Under the pieces are notes generated by a model. That model searched no databases and had not been told where the DNA came from. It worked only from the letters and a program-made list of their open reading frames with translations. Below are positions 10,706 through 23,660 of a stretch of 64,000 nt of DNA, one piece after another. The stretch's first letter is position 1, and each line of letters opens with the position of its first letter. Source of the DNA: Strix aluco (Eukaryota; Chordata; Aves; Strigiformes; Strigidae); contig NC_133932.1 of the NCBI RefSeq assembly GCF_031877795.1, positions 77,303,937-77,367,936 on the forward strand, read 5' to 3'. A program made the translations under genes and the position numbers.

Positions 10706-13700
10706 CTGAAATCACAAAAATTATTACCCACAGTCAAAGAGCACTGGCATTTTCAGACTAGAAAATAACATCCCCAGACACACACGTGCACACATACACA
10801 CGTGCACGTACTCACAAAATTGCTGCCTAAGTAGCTATTGCATAAAAGAAAATGATCAAGCTAAAAGCTTTTTGAATAAAAGGATTCTTTTGGGGTGAGC
10901 TATAATATGGTGGGACGTTACTACTAATGCTTTGATTCTGCTATTTCACTTAATCAAGACTCACATTTTGAAACTTTCCTTTGGTTTCAGAGACCTACAA
11001 TCAGGGCTACTCTTCCCAGTAGCTGTTCTTTTTTTTTGACTCTAAAAGCTCAGATTGTCCCTGATAGACTGTTACTGAAATCGTAGGCAGGAAGAAAATG
11101 ACCCTCCTCATCTAAAGCCTTTAGGGATGAGTCCACAAAAGAACAGAGGTACCTAAGATTAACATTTAGACCCCCAAAATCCTCATCACCACAAATGAAG
11201 CTGCTCCACCTCCCATGAATTACTAAATATTTGCTCTAGGTCAGAAATAGTTTGTGCACATAACAGCAGCTCAGCAGTTTGCTCATTCCTGCAGAGTACT
11301 GCAGTGCCCTTTGTTGGGATTAGCCACTCTCCTCCTCCTCAGGGATGGCATGTCGCACCCCCACAGGCAAAGGAGCAACTTTATGGTGACATTCAGGTGA
11401 TGCCATAACCCACCGAGCACCAAAAACCTCCCTTTAAGGGAATATTCAGAGACATCCCTACCTTCAGGAGAAGGTTCATGGCTCTGAATCCTGGAAGGGA
11501 GAGTTGACCCCAGGCTATCATGTGTCAGGAAGCCTGAGACTGGTGTGAGAGAGGCTCTTCTGCAACTAGAAATACCACTGGCAGATGGTAATTCCTCCTG
11601 GCTGATCCCAACACCCAGCTGAAGAGAGTTGGCTTTCACAGAGCCGATCCTCAGCTGCCTGACCCTATACAGAGTTCAGACCCTTAACACCAAGGTGGGG
11701 CGCTTAGTAACTGCTGAGCAAAAATCGTTTTTTAGCCCTCAGAACTGGTTACAGCACAACTCAATACAAAAATCTCAGAACCCAAATAAATGGTAACAAA
11801 GAATTCACACATAGTTTTCAATTAAGGGAGCAGCAGTTTAAAAAAAGAAAAAAAAAAAAGTCACCAAAGAAGCTGTTGACCTTTGACAGAACTTGTTTAT
11901 AAATGAGTTAGATGCTGTTGAAAATCCCACCTTCTTGCACTATTTCCACAATGATTACAGTACAAAGTCACCAATGTGTTTAATGCAGTATTAAAGAAAA
12001 ATATATAGAAGAAAGCTTGGTTATGTCAGAACATAACCTACAGAGAATTCATGGGTTACTTAACAGGGCCTGAGCCAAAGTGTATAAAATGATGCTTTTC
12101 CATCTCTCCATTCCTTTCAGTGACTTCTGAATAAAATCCATAGTAAACATCTAAATATACATTTTTTTAAAAAATGTGGATCTGTCAATACCACCCAATT
12201 TTCCCTAGGTTCTTCCCATAAATACTGAAGTGTCCCTGATCACTGAAACTTAATTCTTTGAAACTTCAGAACAGCCTCAGCAGAGTACCTATTTTTTTAA
12301 ATTAAAAATAAAAGTTACTTAGTGTGCATGGCAAGCTGACAAAAATTAACTCATTGCCTAATTTTAAAGAAATGCTGTTTTAACTTGTAACATATGGAAC
12401 ACGTAAATATATACAGGAAGAGCTAGTGATTGAAACATTTGGGGAGGGGAGTATTTGGTTAAGCATCTACCTTTTCCATGAGTTCTGAGTATTGTTTACG
12501 GAGTCATGGGCACAGAAAATACATTCCCTACAAGGATAAAAAATGCCACTGTATAAAGAGGCAGTGGAGGATAGCATACATATTGTATGGTTGCTGTATA
12601 AGAGATACACTAAGACATACTTGATAGCAATTTAAACTGAATGTCTCTGTTTATACAAACTACAAGGTACTGACAGCTGAAAATAATGATGAATAGTAAG
12701 CGAATTTTAGTGAAATTAAAGCAGTTAATAAGAGCGTGACACTGTAGGAAACCTGAAGTGATTCTGCATAAGCAAGCACTGATGCTGCTACTGATGGATG
12801 CCCACGATGTTTAAAGCTATTTTTCAGAGGATACAGCAAATTTAACACCAAGTCAACAAAGGTAGATCAGGCTCCATCATGTAAATTGTTAAGGAGAATG
12901 AATGTATCAAGTCTTTTCCCTGAACAGAACATGCTGCTCTGGGAGGCTCCTCAGTTTAATTAAAATGAGTCTAATGAGTTGCGGGGTGTTCCCTGGGATC
13001 CCGGCCAGTTCCTCTTGGATGGGATTTGGCTCATTACCTAGCCCGGGTCCTGCACCGTTACAGTAGCCATCTGCAGCCCTACATTTACTGCCAGGGAGGC
13101 AGCAGTGCGGTGGGTGTTGCTGTTTTCCTTGGGAAGAGCTTTTACTACAGGTGGCATAGTCAGTGAGCCAAGATTTTGAAAACAGCCTAGGAATGTGGAT
13201 GTCCTGTCCAACTTCACTTATATTAACAGAGTCTAATTTTCTGAAAGTGTTCAGCAGTTATGTGCTGAAAACCAGGACTCCTTAGAGTCTATTAAATCCG
13301 ACATACAGAAACTCAAGCTCCCTCAATCCATTACAGGGCTTGCATATCTTGACTAGGTTTGCACCAAAGATGGAATAAACACCATTACTGCACGGGTTCG
13401 AAATTCCCTTATGTTTGACTAGTAATGGTTACTTATTGCTCAATGTAATGGAACAAAAAGAACAGTTTGTCATTTTGGCCTCTGGATAGTGCCGGTCACA
13501 GTAGCTATGAACATTTTAAAGTATGGGTACTCAGAAAGACATGATTTCCAGATACATATTTAACATCAAGAGCAGCTTTGCCTATAAAAACCCAAACAAA
13601 TAAACAGACAAACAAAAAAAGCTAAGCACAGAAACAAAAGTTACAAGTAAATTGACTGTATTTGCCTGTGATCCCCATCCTGCTCGGAGAAGAGATGGGA

Positions 13701-15661
13701 GACAGTGGTGTCCTTGGATGTTCACTGGCCACACACTTCTGGAAGTTATCTTACATAAGTATTTCTCTGCTTGGACAAGCACGTACATATGACCAGCTGT
13801 TCCCACAATAAAGCTGCTATAGCATCTAATTTGACACAGCTTTATTATGTTGACTGTCCTCAGGGCAACCTTCCATCACATTGGAAGCTTACATGTGCTT
13901 GATGGCTGAAGAAACTTTAAAAAGCCATCCCACCAGTGTTGCTGAATATGGACTTAAGGTCAGGTTTGTATTCCCATAGAAAGTAAATGGTGTTCAACAG
14001 TGCACTACTACATTAGAAAATCTGGGCCTTTGGAGCTGCCATTCATGCAGCCAGGTTTAAAAGCACTACCTGCCTGCAGCAAGTTACAACCTAGAGCAAC
14101 TTTCAGGATGCTCCAGCCTACACCAGTGACCAGATCCCAAACCACCCCCTGGGCAGCATAGCCAGCAGATGGAAAAAAATCCTCAGTGTCTCTGCAAATT
14201 CCTGCCAGATTGCTCCCAAAGCCTCAGAGTAAATTGTAGCCTTGCTATACATGCTCAAAGCTAATTGTTCTCAGAGTAAGACCCACAGGCTGGAATAAAT
14301 AGCTCTCAGCCATCCTAACAAAAAGGTAGCAGATAATACAAATATTTTAAAATTCAATGTCATTTTTCATGTTTATATTTATTTAGAATCTTATATAGTG
14401 CATTTTATTGATTTTAAGCATATTCACTCACCTTCATGGTTTATATAAAAAATTACAAGGAGACCAAGACTAAAAGAAGAAAAGTTAACTTCTGCAGTAA
14501 AACAGAGTTACTTAATTTCTCCAGTAACTCAGCATCCTCTTACACATACACTAATTTAAAGATAGCCACATCTTCTGGAAACAATAGCAGTTCGTCTTCC
14601 TCATTTTCTATGACATTGCAACAACTGGGGAAAAAAAATAAAATAAAATGGTGCAGTGGAGGAGAATTCTGGTAAGTGATAATACAGATGGAAGAAGGCC
14701 AGGCTGGAAACCCCTTTTAAAATTTCCTTTGCACTGAAATGAAAGTTACCAAAGGGACAACTGAAAATCTGTCTGATATAGAAGGGTCCTAACTGTTTTT
14801 TCCAGCTAGCAGCTTTCTTCCCTGTCTCTGCAAGGGATACAGGAACAGAGGAAATGGCACATTCAGTCTGGAGTGAGTGCATTCTAGACTCCAGCCAGTT
14901 CTACCACCCGTTTTTTGCCTATTCTCTTTCAGATATGTTATATACAAAACTAGACAGTTTGCACTACGGGGGAGCTAAAAAGCCCTCTTTCCGGTAATGC
15001 AATTTCCTAGCCTGAAAGACTGCAAGGTAAGAACCTCAGAGAACAATTTCAGATAATTATCAAGATTTTATAAATTTTATTCCTCCCTGTGGCCTTTTTT
15101 TATGGCTGGACTGAAGCTGATGCAATCACCTGAATAAAATTTAGTAAATGAGAGAGTTTGTGCGATTCTGTTGTGGGGGCTGCAGATGTCTTACCTTTCC
15201 TCTGCTGCTGTGTTGGGGAGAGGGATGATTAAGTATACCAAATGTTTCTGTTAAACACTCATCTCCACTTACTGTTGCCTCAGATACTACATTTGCCATC
15301 TTGCCCATTTCAGTGTTACTGCAGGTAGTGCCCCTCTCCCTCAAACTGGATGGAGCACTAACGGCTGGTGTATAATGCACGGCTGTTCAATGCAGACCAT
15401 CAGATAAACGCATACAGGAAATTATATGCTATTAACAAATTGCATAGGAGAGTAATGCTCCTAAACATGTGTGGTGGGTGTTTGACAAAATGGATGTAAG
15501 TGCATTACGGAGCCAAATATAACATCCTTTTAATAATAGGTGCCTTTGAAAGAAAGGGTTACTAAACAACAACCCTCTGCCATGCACATTAGTCTTCCTG
15601 AACATGATCATTTTCCTCTGGTGGGGCACTGACATGGGGTAGCTCAGATGCCAGTTCTTAC
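10706..15661 (-). other. ITGBL1: ITGBL1 intron
   Basis: A 4956-bp intron with donor gtaaga at 15661-15656 and acceptor AG at 10707-10706. It contains a CA-rich microsatellite (10779-10815) and short A-rich runs (for example about 11840-11860). A GC-richer stretch at about 11280-11720 contains a chance 118-codon open frame on the - strand that resembles nothing I know. I saw no transposon copy I could name. Confidence 0.8.
10779..10815. repeat. imperfect (CA)n with two CACGTG motifs
   Basis: A CA-rich microsatellite interrupted by two CACGTG hexamers (10783-10788 and 10799-10804) spaced 16 bp apart. CACGTG is an E-box, but inside a CA repeat it arises easily by mutation. Confidence 0.8.
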
Positions 15662-15808
15662 CCTTCCCCGAGCATAATATGCCATCCGCTGACTCGCAGA
15701 GACTTCTGCTCTCCTCCTCCGTCATGTTGCACTTCCTTGAATGCTGGCACAACTTTCCAAACCACCCGTCCTGGCAAATGCATCGGCCACATGAGCAAAT
15801 ACCATGGC
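15662..15808 (-). CDS. ITGBL1: ITGBL1 coding exon (third from last)
   Basis: A 147-bp phase 1-1 exon of 49 codons. It reads [20 protein letters not shown], then [10 protein letters not shown], and ends [12 protein letters not shown]. Eight cysteines follow I-EGF spacing. N-M-T is an N-glycosylation sequon, consistent with a secreted protein. The donor gtaaga (15661-15656) is close to consensus. The acceptor AG is at 15810-15809 and follows a T-rich tract. The W-F-G-K-L-C and N-M-T-E-E blocks are the clearest ITGBL1 signatures in the window. An open frame runs beyond both splice sites into intron, so the exon limits rest on the splice sites and phase. Confidence 0.96.
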
Positions 15809-16734
15809 CTGTAACAACACCAAGGTTGGTTATGAGCAAATCAAGCAGAAAGCAGTGACTACGGTCACAACTGAGATCATCTTCAGACCTCTGCAGTGTG
15901 AAGTGTATCCTATGGGATAGACAGACGGAGAGATGGACAGCAACAGCTTCCTGGCAGGGTGGCATTCTTCAGTTCTCTCATTCTTGTGTTAAACAGCGTG
16001 CCCTAGTGATGGGCAGAAAAGCATAGGCATGACTCCCCTCATCAGCTCAACTTTATAGGATGTTCCCTAGTCCACAGTGTACTGAGGACAGACACAACCC
16101 CTTTCCTCCCATGTCTTTAATCCTGCAGCCCAGTGCTGAAGTCTCACCTGCATATGCCATACTGTCACCTGAAGAAGCAGACCCCAGCACAGGGCTGAGA
16201 GCAGCACAGCACACAGCAGAACAGGCAAGAGAGAGAACAGTAGTGGGCAAGAACAGCCCACTACTGCTGCTTATCTGCTGCAGTGTATGGAGCTGCTGAC
16301 GTGCAAAGCCTGGACTCAACATACTCTGCAATTACTGCAGATTAACTCATATAGTACAGGATGAAGATAAATCCCCCAGGTCTCATGCACTTGCTAAAAT
16401 AGGTTGTATGGAAACCCAGCTGGCAGCCTGCAAAGAGTTCCTCTCATCACCCCAACAACATTCTGTTTCTCTTCTGCATCTCTTCTCCAGACATAGCTAT
16501 CCCAGCTCAGCAGTTTAAAAGGTTTGGGACTTTCACTCCTCATATTTCCTGTAGTGAAATGCTGAGGGAGGAGCAGGAAGGAGGAACAGACCAAAGCATT
16601 CTCCAGAGCACATGCTTGTATGACCCCAAGGCAGGACTTTGAAGAAGAATGGGCAGGCTACCGTGGTGGGTTCTTTTCCATAGAGACACATAGATTTTAA
16701 TTCCCAGATCAAGACAAGAAGCCTGAATGAGCAG

Positions 16735-17165
16735 GAAGATGGACGGGCAGAAGAATGATGCAGTTGTAAGGACATAGCAATCAAAAGACGATTAATAATA
16801 AGGAGGAAAAATAGAGGAAAATGAAAGGACAGAGAGAAAAGAGGAATAAGAAATAACAAAACAGAGGGCAAATGAAGAAGAATACACTGAAATGTTAGGG
16901 AAAGAAGGACAGGGAACGACAAGCGAGAGAAAGGTCAAAGAAATTGTAGAATGTGGGTCAATGATAGAGCCTAGAAGATATAATTGATGTTTTAAAAAAG
17001 GAATAAAAAAAAGATGAAATTAATTTTTGAGAATTATTTGTACAAAAATAATGAAAAAGGAAAATATGTTGAATAGTAAACTGAGTAGAAAATCTGGCCA
17101 GGAAGAAGGGAAAAGTGACAGCAAATGCAGAGAAGAATACAGAAATGGAAAATAGAAAAAAGAAG
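16735..17165. repeat. long purine-rich (GA/A-rich) region
   Basis: About 430 bp of the + strand is strongly biased to A and G, as irregular GGAAA, GAAGAA and GAGAGAAA blocks. The complementary strand is pyrimidine-rich, and so gives a spurious long open frame rich in Phe, Leu and Ser. No unit repeats exactly. Confidence 0.7.
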
Positions 17166-19692
17166 AAATATCTCCCAGCCAGAATTTCACTTTTCAACCT
17201 TGAATAATATTTCTGCAGCAGAGAAGAACGTTCCTCAGCTAATCAGTTTACTGGGGTTAAAAGAAGCAAATTATACATACCAGTGACTTTTGTCCTATCC
17301 TACCTGCTATGTAGGGCAAGACAGTGGAAACAAGGGGACTGAGATAATCTGGGAGCATGGGCTGGGAAGAAGGGCACAAGTAGTAGGAGTGTCTGGCAAA
17401 GCACTGAGTTGTAGGATGCAGAGAAGGAAACCAGCAACTTTGTTCTTCTGATTTTTGGACTCCTCATGGGGCAACAGTGCAACTTAACATTGTAAACCGG
17501 TGGTAGCACTGGTAGAAGCCCAAAGGAGAGATGAATCTTGTAGTTTGCTATAAGTGGAATTTCTTAATGTTTTACTGATGGCCAAATACTTTACTAATTT
17601 AAATTAGAAAATATTGGAAGCTCCAAAGTCTTGGAGATGTCAATTACAGTGATCTAAATGTTCAGAATAATTTTCATACTCCAGATTGTGTATTGATCTT
17701 TGGGTTTTTTGTCTTATTACCTATACAACTTTAAATGTTCAGTAACAATGACACAGTCTTATTATGACAGTATTCCTACCCACTTCTGCAAGTGACATTC
17801 AGCAATTACAAATTCACGTATATGTATTTAACATATGTCAAATATTACAAAATGATAACTAGCAACAATAGAAGCTTGATGCTACTTTAGCTTCTGTGTT
17901 ACACTGGGAAACAAGAACAGCTATACCACAAACCAGAATAGAAGAGGTAGAAAACAAGGATATATAATTTCCCATATGCTCCTTCCAGGTGGACAGCATG
18001 CAGTTGTCTACATTAAGTTACTCCAGCTAAGCTTCTGTCAGAGTGTTTTTATCTGCCTTAACTTATTTTTAATTAGCAACATATAGATTAGATTTTAGAA
18101 TAGCTCAACCACTCAAGAGCAGAATATACAACTGGATGTCAGTGTTGGAAAATTATTTGTGGAGATACAAATACTTGTACTCGTTTTAGCAGCAAATAAT
18201 AAGAAATCCATGCTGATTTCACTGAGAAAATAGTTTTGTATCATTTTTCTTGTATAGTCATTTTGATTTACAGAATGCAGAGATGATCATGTCTGTAAAG
18301 CCTTTACACAAGTCAAATGAAAAGTTAATGAATAATCTATACATTTACAGCAGAGTTTTCAGTCTACTACATAAAATTTTGACATGCGTTTTTCTGAGCT
18401 GGCCATTCCTCTCCTCCTTTTTGCCATATAAATCCTCAAGATACAAGGATTATTTTGTCTCAAGTAATCCATTTTGCCAAAATAATATTTACTCCTAGCT
18501 GACATCACTTTGGGCAGCTGCAGCTCTTTGGATGCCTCATCCATCAGCGTGGTGAGTATGCAAGTGCTTAGCCCAGTGCTTGTTAACTCTGAGCTATCTT
18601 CTGTGTGTGCTAACCTGTGAAAAACTGCTTTACACGGTTTATTTGTGTGTGTCCTCCTTGTAGAGGCTCTTTGCCTTTGTCTGAAGATGTCCAAACCAGC
18701 TGACCAAAAGGAAGGCCCAAAACGTTATAAGCCACAGCTTTCGGTTGAATGTAATATTCAAATTACATTCAAAGTGTCCGAGTTTCATTCCAATGAATCC
18801 CAGACTCTCAAAATTACGAGCAAAAGCAAAAAGAAAAAGGTGCTGCTCTTGCTCATAAGTCCTTTTAGATCAGAACAAAATTCCCTCCATAGAGGAGAAT
18901 AAAATTCAAGAATTCAGCAACCATAGAGCAAAGGGGAAAAGAAAAGTCTCTAATTGAAGGAGTCCAGCCCAACTGAATTAGCTAACATGATGAAATACTG
19001 ATTTAACTGTTCAGATTAAGCAGATCTACTGGAAAGTGTTGGTCTGTCATCAATTCAGATTTAACATAAAATACTTAAAATCACAAACAAATTGCATATT
19101 GCAATGGTTGCGAGACTACAGATCTTAATTCATAAAAATCTATGCTAATGAGCATTTAAATATATAACAGTATGTCTTAAACATTAATCTCCAGTCAGAA
19201 AGAAAGACTGTGATGGGTGAGAGGCAAAGGAGAGAAAAAGATGATGTTAAAGATACTGTCACTTTGGTTAGAATTAACAATAAATCAAATAACTACAGGA
19301 TTTAAATGTGAAATATGAATGCAGCAACAAAGAAAGCTGTGACGCATTACTAGCAGAGGTCCATTATAACCCAAATCAAGCCAAATCAGACTGGACACCA
19401 GGATGAATTATTTCATACCATGCCTGGAAATAAAACTCTGTGGTTGTGGAAAACTTCAGTTTAGGACTAACCATGTAACTGTTACCAGAGTTCCCAAAAA
19501 ACTTGCATGATAATTTTCTGATACAAAAGGCACAACTACATGGGAATGTCAGCATGATGAAAAATGTGAAGTAATCATTGCAGAGAAAGCTGGTTCTTAT
19601 TTATAGATTAACTTTATAACCAGATGATGTTCATGAAGGGCAAACTGAGGTCAGCCCTAAACAAAATTTGGCACCTCAGGAGAACAAGTTTT

Positions 19693-19765
19693 TCAAACTT
19701 ATCATATCATATCGTATATCATATTTATTATATTTATTGTATTATGTCTATTATATATTTATTAG
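19693..19765. repeat. AT-rich simple repeat (TATCA/TATTT-like)
   Basis: Degenerate short units of the types TATCA, TATCGTATA and TATTTATTA run through this stretch. It is low-complexity intronic DNA. Confidence 0.7.
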
Positions 19766-20827
19766 GTTTATATTTAATAACATCAATATTAACCAGAAAA
19801 GGAGGAAACAAATTTTCAGCTATAAAAATATTAATTCAACTGTCCTGTATGAAGAATTTTTCTTATAGCCCAACAACAATTTTCCACAGTAAGACAGAAG
19901 TCCACCCAGGTCTAATGGTGGAGAGACGATATGAGTTAGGAATGAAAAAGCTGTACAGCCAAAGAAAGATAGATGAAGTAGATAGCAACCAATATAAATG
20001 AGAAATTTAGCTGTGAATAAAATGGACATAATCAGGAAAAAAAAATCTATAACTGGATGAGAAATAAGGAGTTTTAAAAGTGTACTAGGAATATGAAAAA
20101 TCTTAACATAATGCAGGATCCCTGATTTAGAACAAGACAGTAAACGAAACAAATATTTCTCTCTGTATTTAAATAGAAACAGGATTTTCTATTTTTTTAT
20201 TACAGGACTATGATAAAGAACTCTCTATTATATTATTAACATAAGAGAATATTAAACAACATCTATTTGGGAGAAATATTTCTAAGTGAGCAGGCTTCAT
20301 AAACCTGCCCAAATATGCTAAAAGAGTGGGTAAAAACATTATTGAATCACTGATTCTTATTTTTATTGAATACCAGGAGAATGCCATGAGACTGGAACAG
20401 TTGCAACAACTGCAGTTAGAGAAACTTAATATAAATGTGAAGCAAAATACTGATCGTCTATTATATTTTCGTAATAGGTTTCTTAGTATTGTCCAAGTCT
20501 AATAAAGGTGGACTGTGGCTCAGTTTCAGCAACACAACAGGCAGGCAGTTCAGTAAAACTTTCAGGTGAAACACTGCAATGAAAAGGGATAATACCGTCC
20601 TCATATGCATATACCAGGAGAAGGTGAGTAAGAACAGAAGTGAGTAGAAACATTTAGAGCATTGATGAGATGGACATTAAAGTCCTGCAACTCACTGTGA
20701 TATCCACAGTTGAAGAGATTTTGAAAAACTTGGAAGAGTCCCAAAAAGTTCCAAAGAAAGAATTCAAAGGGCAGAGAAAATGGTTTGTTGAAAGACCTTC
20801 AAAGATCTATATCTGATTAGCCTATTG

Positions 20828-20863
<36 letters not shown>

Positions 20864-20876
20864 AGAAAAAAAAAAA
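20828..20876. repeat. A34 homopolymer plus A-rich tail
   Basis: Thirty-four consecutive A residues (20828-20861), then GGAG and a further A run. It could be the 3' tail of a retrocopied sequence on the + strand, but I do not recognise the sequence upstream. Confidence 0.85.
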
Positions 20877-23159
20877 GCTAAGAAGTTTTTTAGCAGGATC
20901 TGAACTACCTCCTTTGAAGGTACTAGAATGGGGATTCTCAAACTACCAGAGAAAGACAAAGCAAGAACCAGAGAGAAAAGCTGATACTGACAAATTCATT
21001 TGAGAAATTTCAAGTGATGTCGGCAGGGACTGCACATGTCTTAGATTCTTCAGAGCACGGCCTTCTCAGAGACAGGCTTTAGTTGCACACAGTACGCAGA
21101 CATCAACATAGGGGAAGCATGGGTATAGTGTAGTGGCTCTTTGTAGCCTAATATATGAGGTTAAACATATAAGCCCCTTTTGGATTTGCAAATTAATATC
21201 TATTAATTAACTTAAATGTTGATGCATTAGCAATCCCTTTACTGCTCATTTCAACAGAAAGATTCAATTAAAATGTTTTTTACAAACCTAAATCATATGT
21301 TATGCTAACTGAAAAGCCAAACAAACTACATTCTCTGTGCTTCTATGTAAAGTGTCAACTTTCCATTCACCTGCACAAATGTCTGGGTGACCAAGACAGA
21401 AATCTGTAGTGCATTTAAAAGGAAAAGTTAGAAAAGTGAAAGTAGCTAAGTAAAACCAATTAATTTAATACAGAATATACCATGCACATGAAAAGCTATA
21501 CTGGCTACATTAGTCATCCTTGTATCTAATTCAATACCTACTGATCCTTTTGAATTTATCTGTTGCTGCCCCTGGATGTGCCTCAGAGCTAGGATGAAGT
21601 AGTTAAGTGCAAGGACACAGGCATTGAATCATTAACTCTCCACCTAGTGTTGTCAAAATAAAACCCTAAATCATACTAGCTTTATGCCAGGTAGACTCTT
21701 GACTTCTTCACTACCTAATACAGTAATTTTCACTTTTTTTAGCACCAATTTTAACCAGTAAGCATGTGTTTGAACTTCTTTTTCCCAGAAGAATCAATTG
21801 CATTTTTCAATAACAAATACCATAATAAAAATTCTCTATTAAATAGTATAAAAATGTCTAGTGAATTCTGTAACAATTATTACGTATGTTCCTCAGCCAA
21901 AAGAACATGGTCCCTGCTCTGAAGACTTTTCAGTAGAAAAGATGAAAAACCTGTTGGGTCGGAAATAAACTATTATTTTAACATAACAGGAACCATAGAG
22001 AAATTACAGGTTCAATTCAGATGTCAATGTCCATTTGACATGCCCTAAGATATCAAGGACATCCTCATGATGGCGGCAACTATGCAGGCATCCCTGTGTC
22101 CTTGTGGACCAAGCTGGGGTCAGGCAAGAGTAGCCTTGGGCATCAGAAATCATATAAGGTGCCTAACCGGAGGCAACTGAAGACTTTGAAATTATGTCCC
22201 ATGTAGTCTGAGAAGCCACAGTAAGAGTCAGTATTTGCATTCCTATTGCTGAATTTTCTGACCAGTCAGTGCCAAAAGCTGTCTTCGGCTGGGAGGTAGG
22301 CTGGTATTATTTCTCTCTCCTAATTTGCATTTTAGGTATATCAGAGAGTTCCATAAATGTCCTATATACTTCTATTTCTGTAAAGCAACATTAGTGCAAG
22401 GAATGAGGAGATTGTCTGACAGCAACTGAACCATAATATTAATACTTAACTTTGCTTAATGAAGCATATCATTAATCATAACTCTCTCATTTTTATTGTT
22501 ATGGTCTTATTGGTCCTCATAAGAACATCCTATCTGAAAATATCATGTTTCTGCTTCACTGAACAGATGACAAAAATAAATGTCATTCATGATTTCTGCA
22601 GTATGGACCTAGAACTTTCATAAAAAAGAATTCACAGTTTCTGTTCTATATATTTATCATATGATAACACATAGTTATATTCAAAAAAAGAAAGAAAGGC
22701 AGTATTCCTCTGAATCAAATTACTTAGTCTGGCTGGATAGTAATGAAAATTTTACAATCAAAGGAGCATGGCAATTAGGGGCAAGTTATACCAGCCTTCT
22801 GAGAGGCAGCATTTCCATTGTACATCCTGGTGATGACTATGTGATCCTAGAATCCTTCACAAGTTGTAAGAATGTGATGTGGAAGCTTCTGTGTCTGTTG
22901 TAAAAGCTTAAAACGTCGGAAAGTTGAGAATTGTGGCTTTAAGTATATATATGCCTTATAAACCACAGCTTTTCCCTTGTTCACTGCCAATACATAGAGG
23001 CTTATATTGAAAATCTTAAGACTGGTGTGAATGACGTATGAGTGGAAATGTGTAGGTAAGCACCGGAAGAAACACCAGAATGACGTTAAAAACATGACCT
23101 ATATTGATAACCAACAACACATTCACAGCAGTAAAACTGAGGAAGGTATTATTTTGTCA

Positions 23160-23660
23160 AAATCGGGTCTGCACTCTCATAAAACAATGGTATGGTGACT
23201 TTCATGACGACCTGTCAGCAGAAGACTCTGTGCTTAAGAACAAAGGATGTCAACGCAGACACAGCACATAACTTGTGTCGTTCCTTTCCCTGTGAACCCA
23301 ACAAGAACACCATTGTCCTATTAATGTAAAAAATGAGGAAGCACAGACAACAGGCACCAGACTTGCCTGAAACTTACAGAGATGTAAGTAAGAAAATCAT
23401 GAGGCAAAAGGATCATCCTAACTGTGGGGTCCTAAATGATATAAAAAGTGTGTCTAAAAACCAGTTTGTTGTCAGTCAAGATGAAATAAAAAGACCTACT
23501 GAGAACTTGGTGGAAGGTGTCTCTTGTCCATCTTCAGTGTCACTCAGAAGCGGTCCTGACCGAACTACGAAATTACAGACACTTTGATCCTTGTATGTGG
23601 GTGTGAGAATGTAAGTGAATAAAATCAGTGATAGAATGTGTCTGAGTCGTGAAAATTAAT
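23160..23660 (+). mobile_element. possible solo LTR-like sequence
   Basis: A stretch with promoter-like and poly(A)-like signals spaced as in a retroviral LTR: TATAAAA at 23440-23446 and AATAAA at 23618-23623, about 170 nt apart, with a few CpG dinucleotides between (unusual for this intron). No convincing TG...CA ends, target duplication or primer-binding site was found, and I cannot assign a family. It may be chance. Confidence 0.25.

Noticed and set aside
11283..11639. 118-codon minus-strand open frame as a gene
   Set aside because: It lies within an ITGBL1 intron, has no recognisable domain and no fitting splice phase. A local rise in GC content is enough to explain its length.
15432..15661. 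Extension of the ITGBL1 exon to the end of the long open frame
   Set aside because: A consensus donor (gtaaga) at 15661 and the required phase to the next exon fix the exon end at 15662. The rest is intron.
16533..17197. Minus-strand open frames rich in Phe, Leu and Ser as membrane proteins
   Set aside because: They come from the complement of a purine-rich low-complexity region, which mimics hydrophobic segments.
18645..18902. 85-codon + strand frame (Lys/Ser-rich) as a gene
   Set aside because: No domain is recognised, and it lies antisense in an ITGBL1 intron with no promoter or splice evidence.
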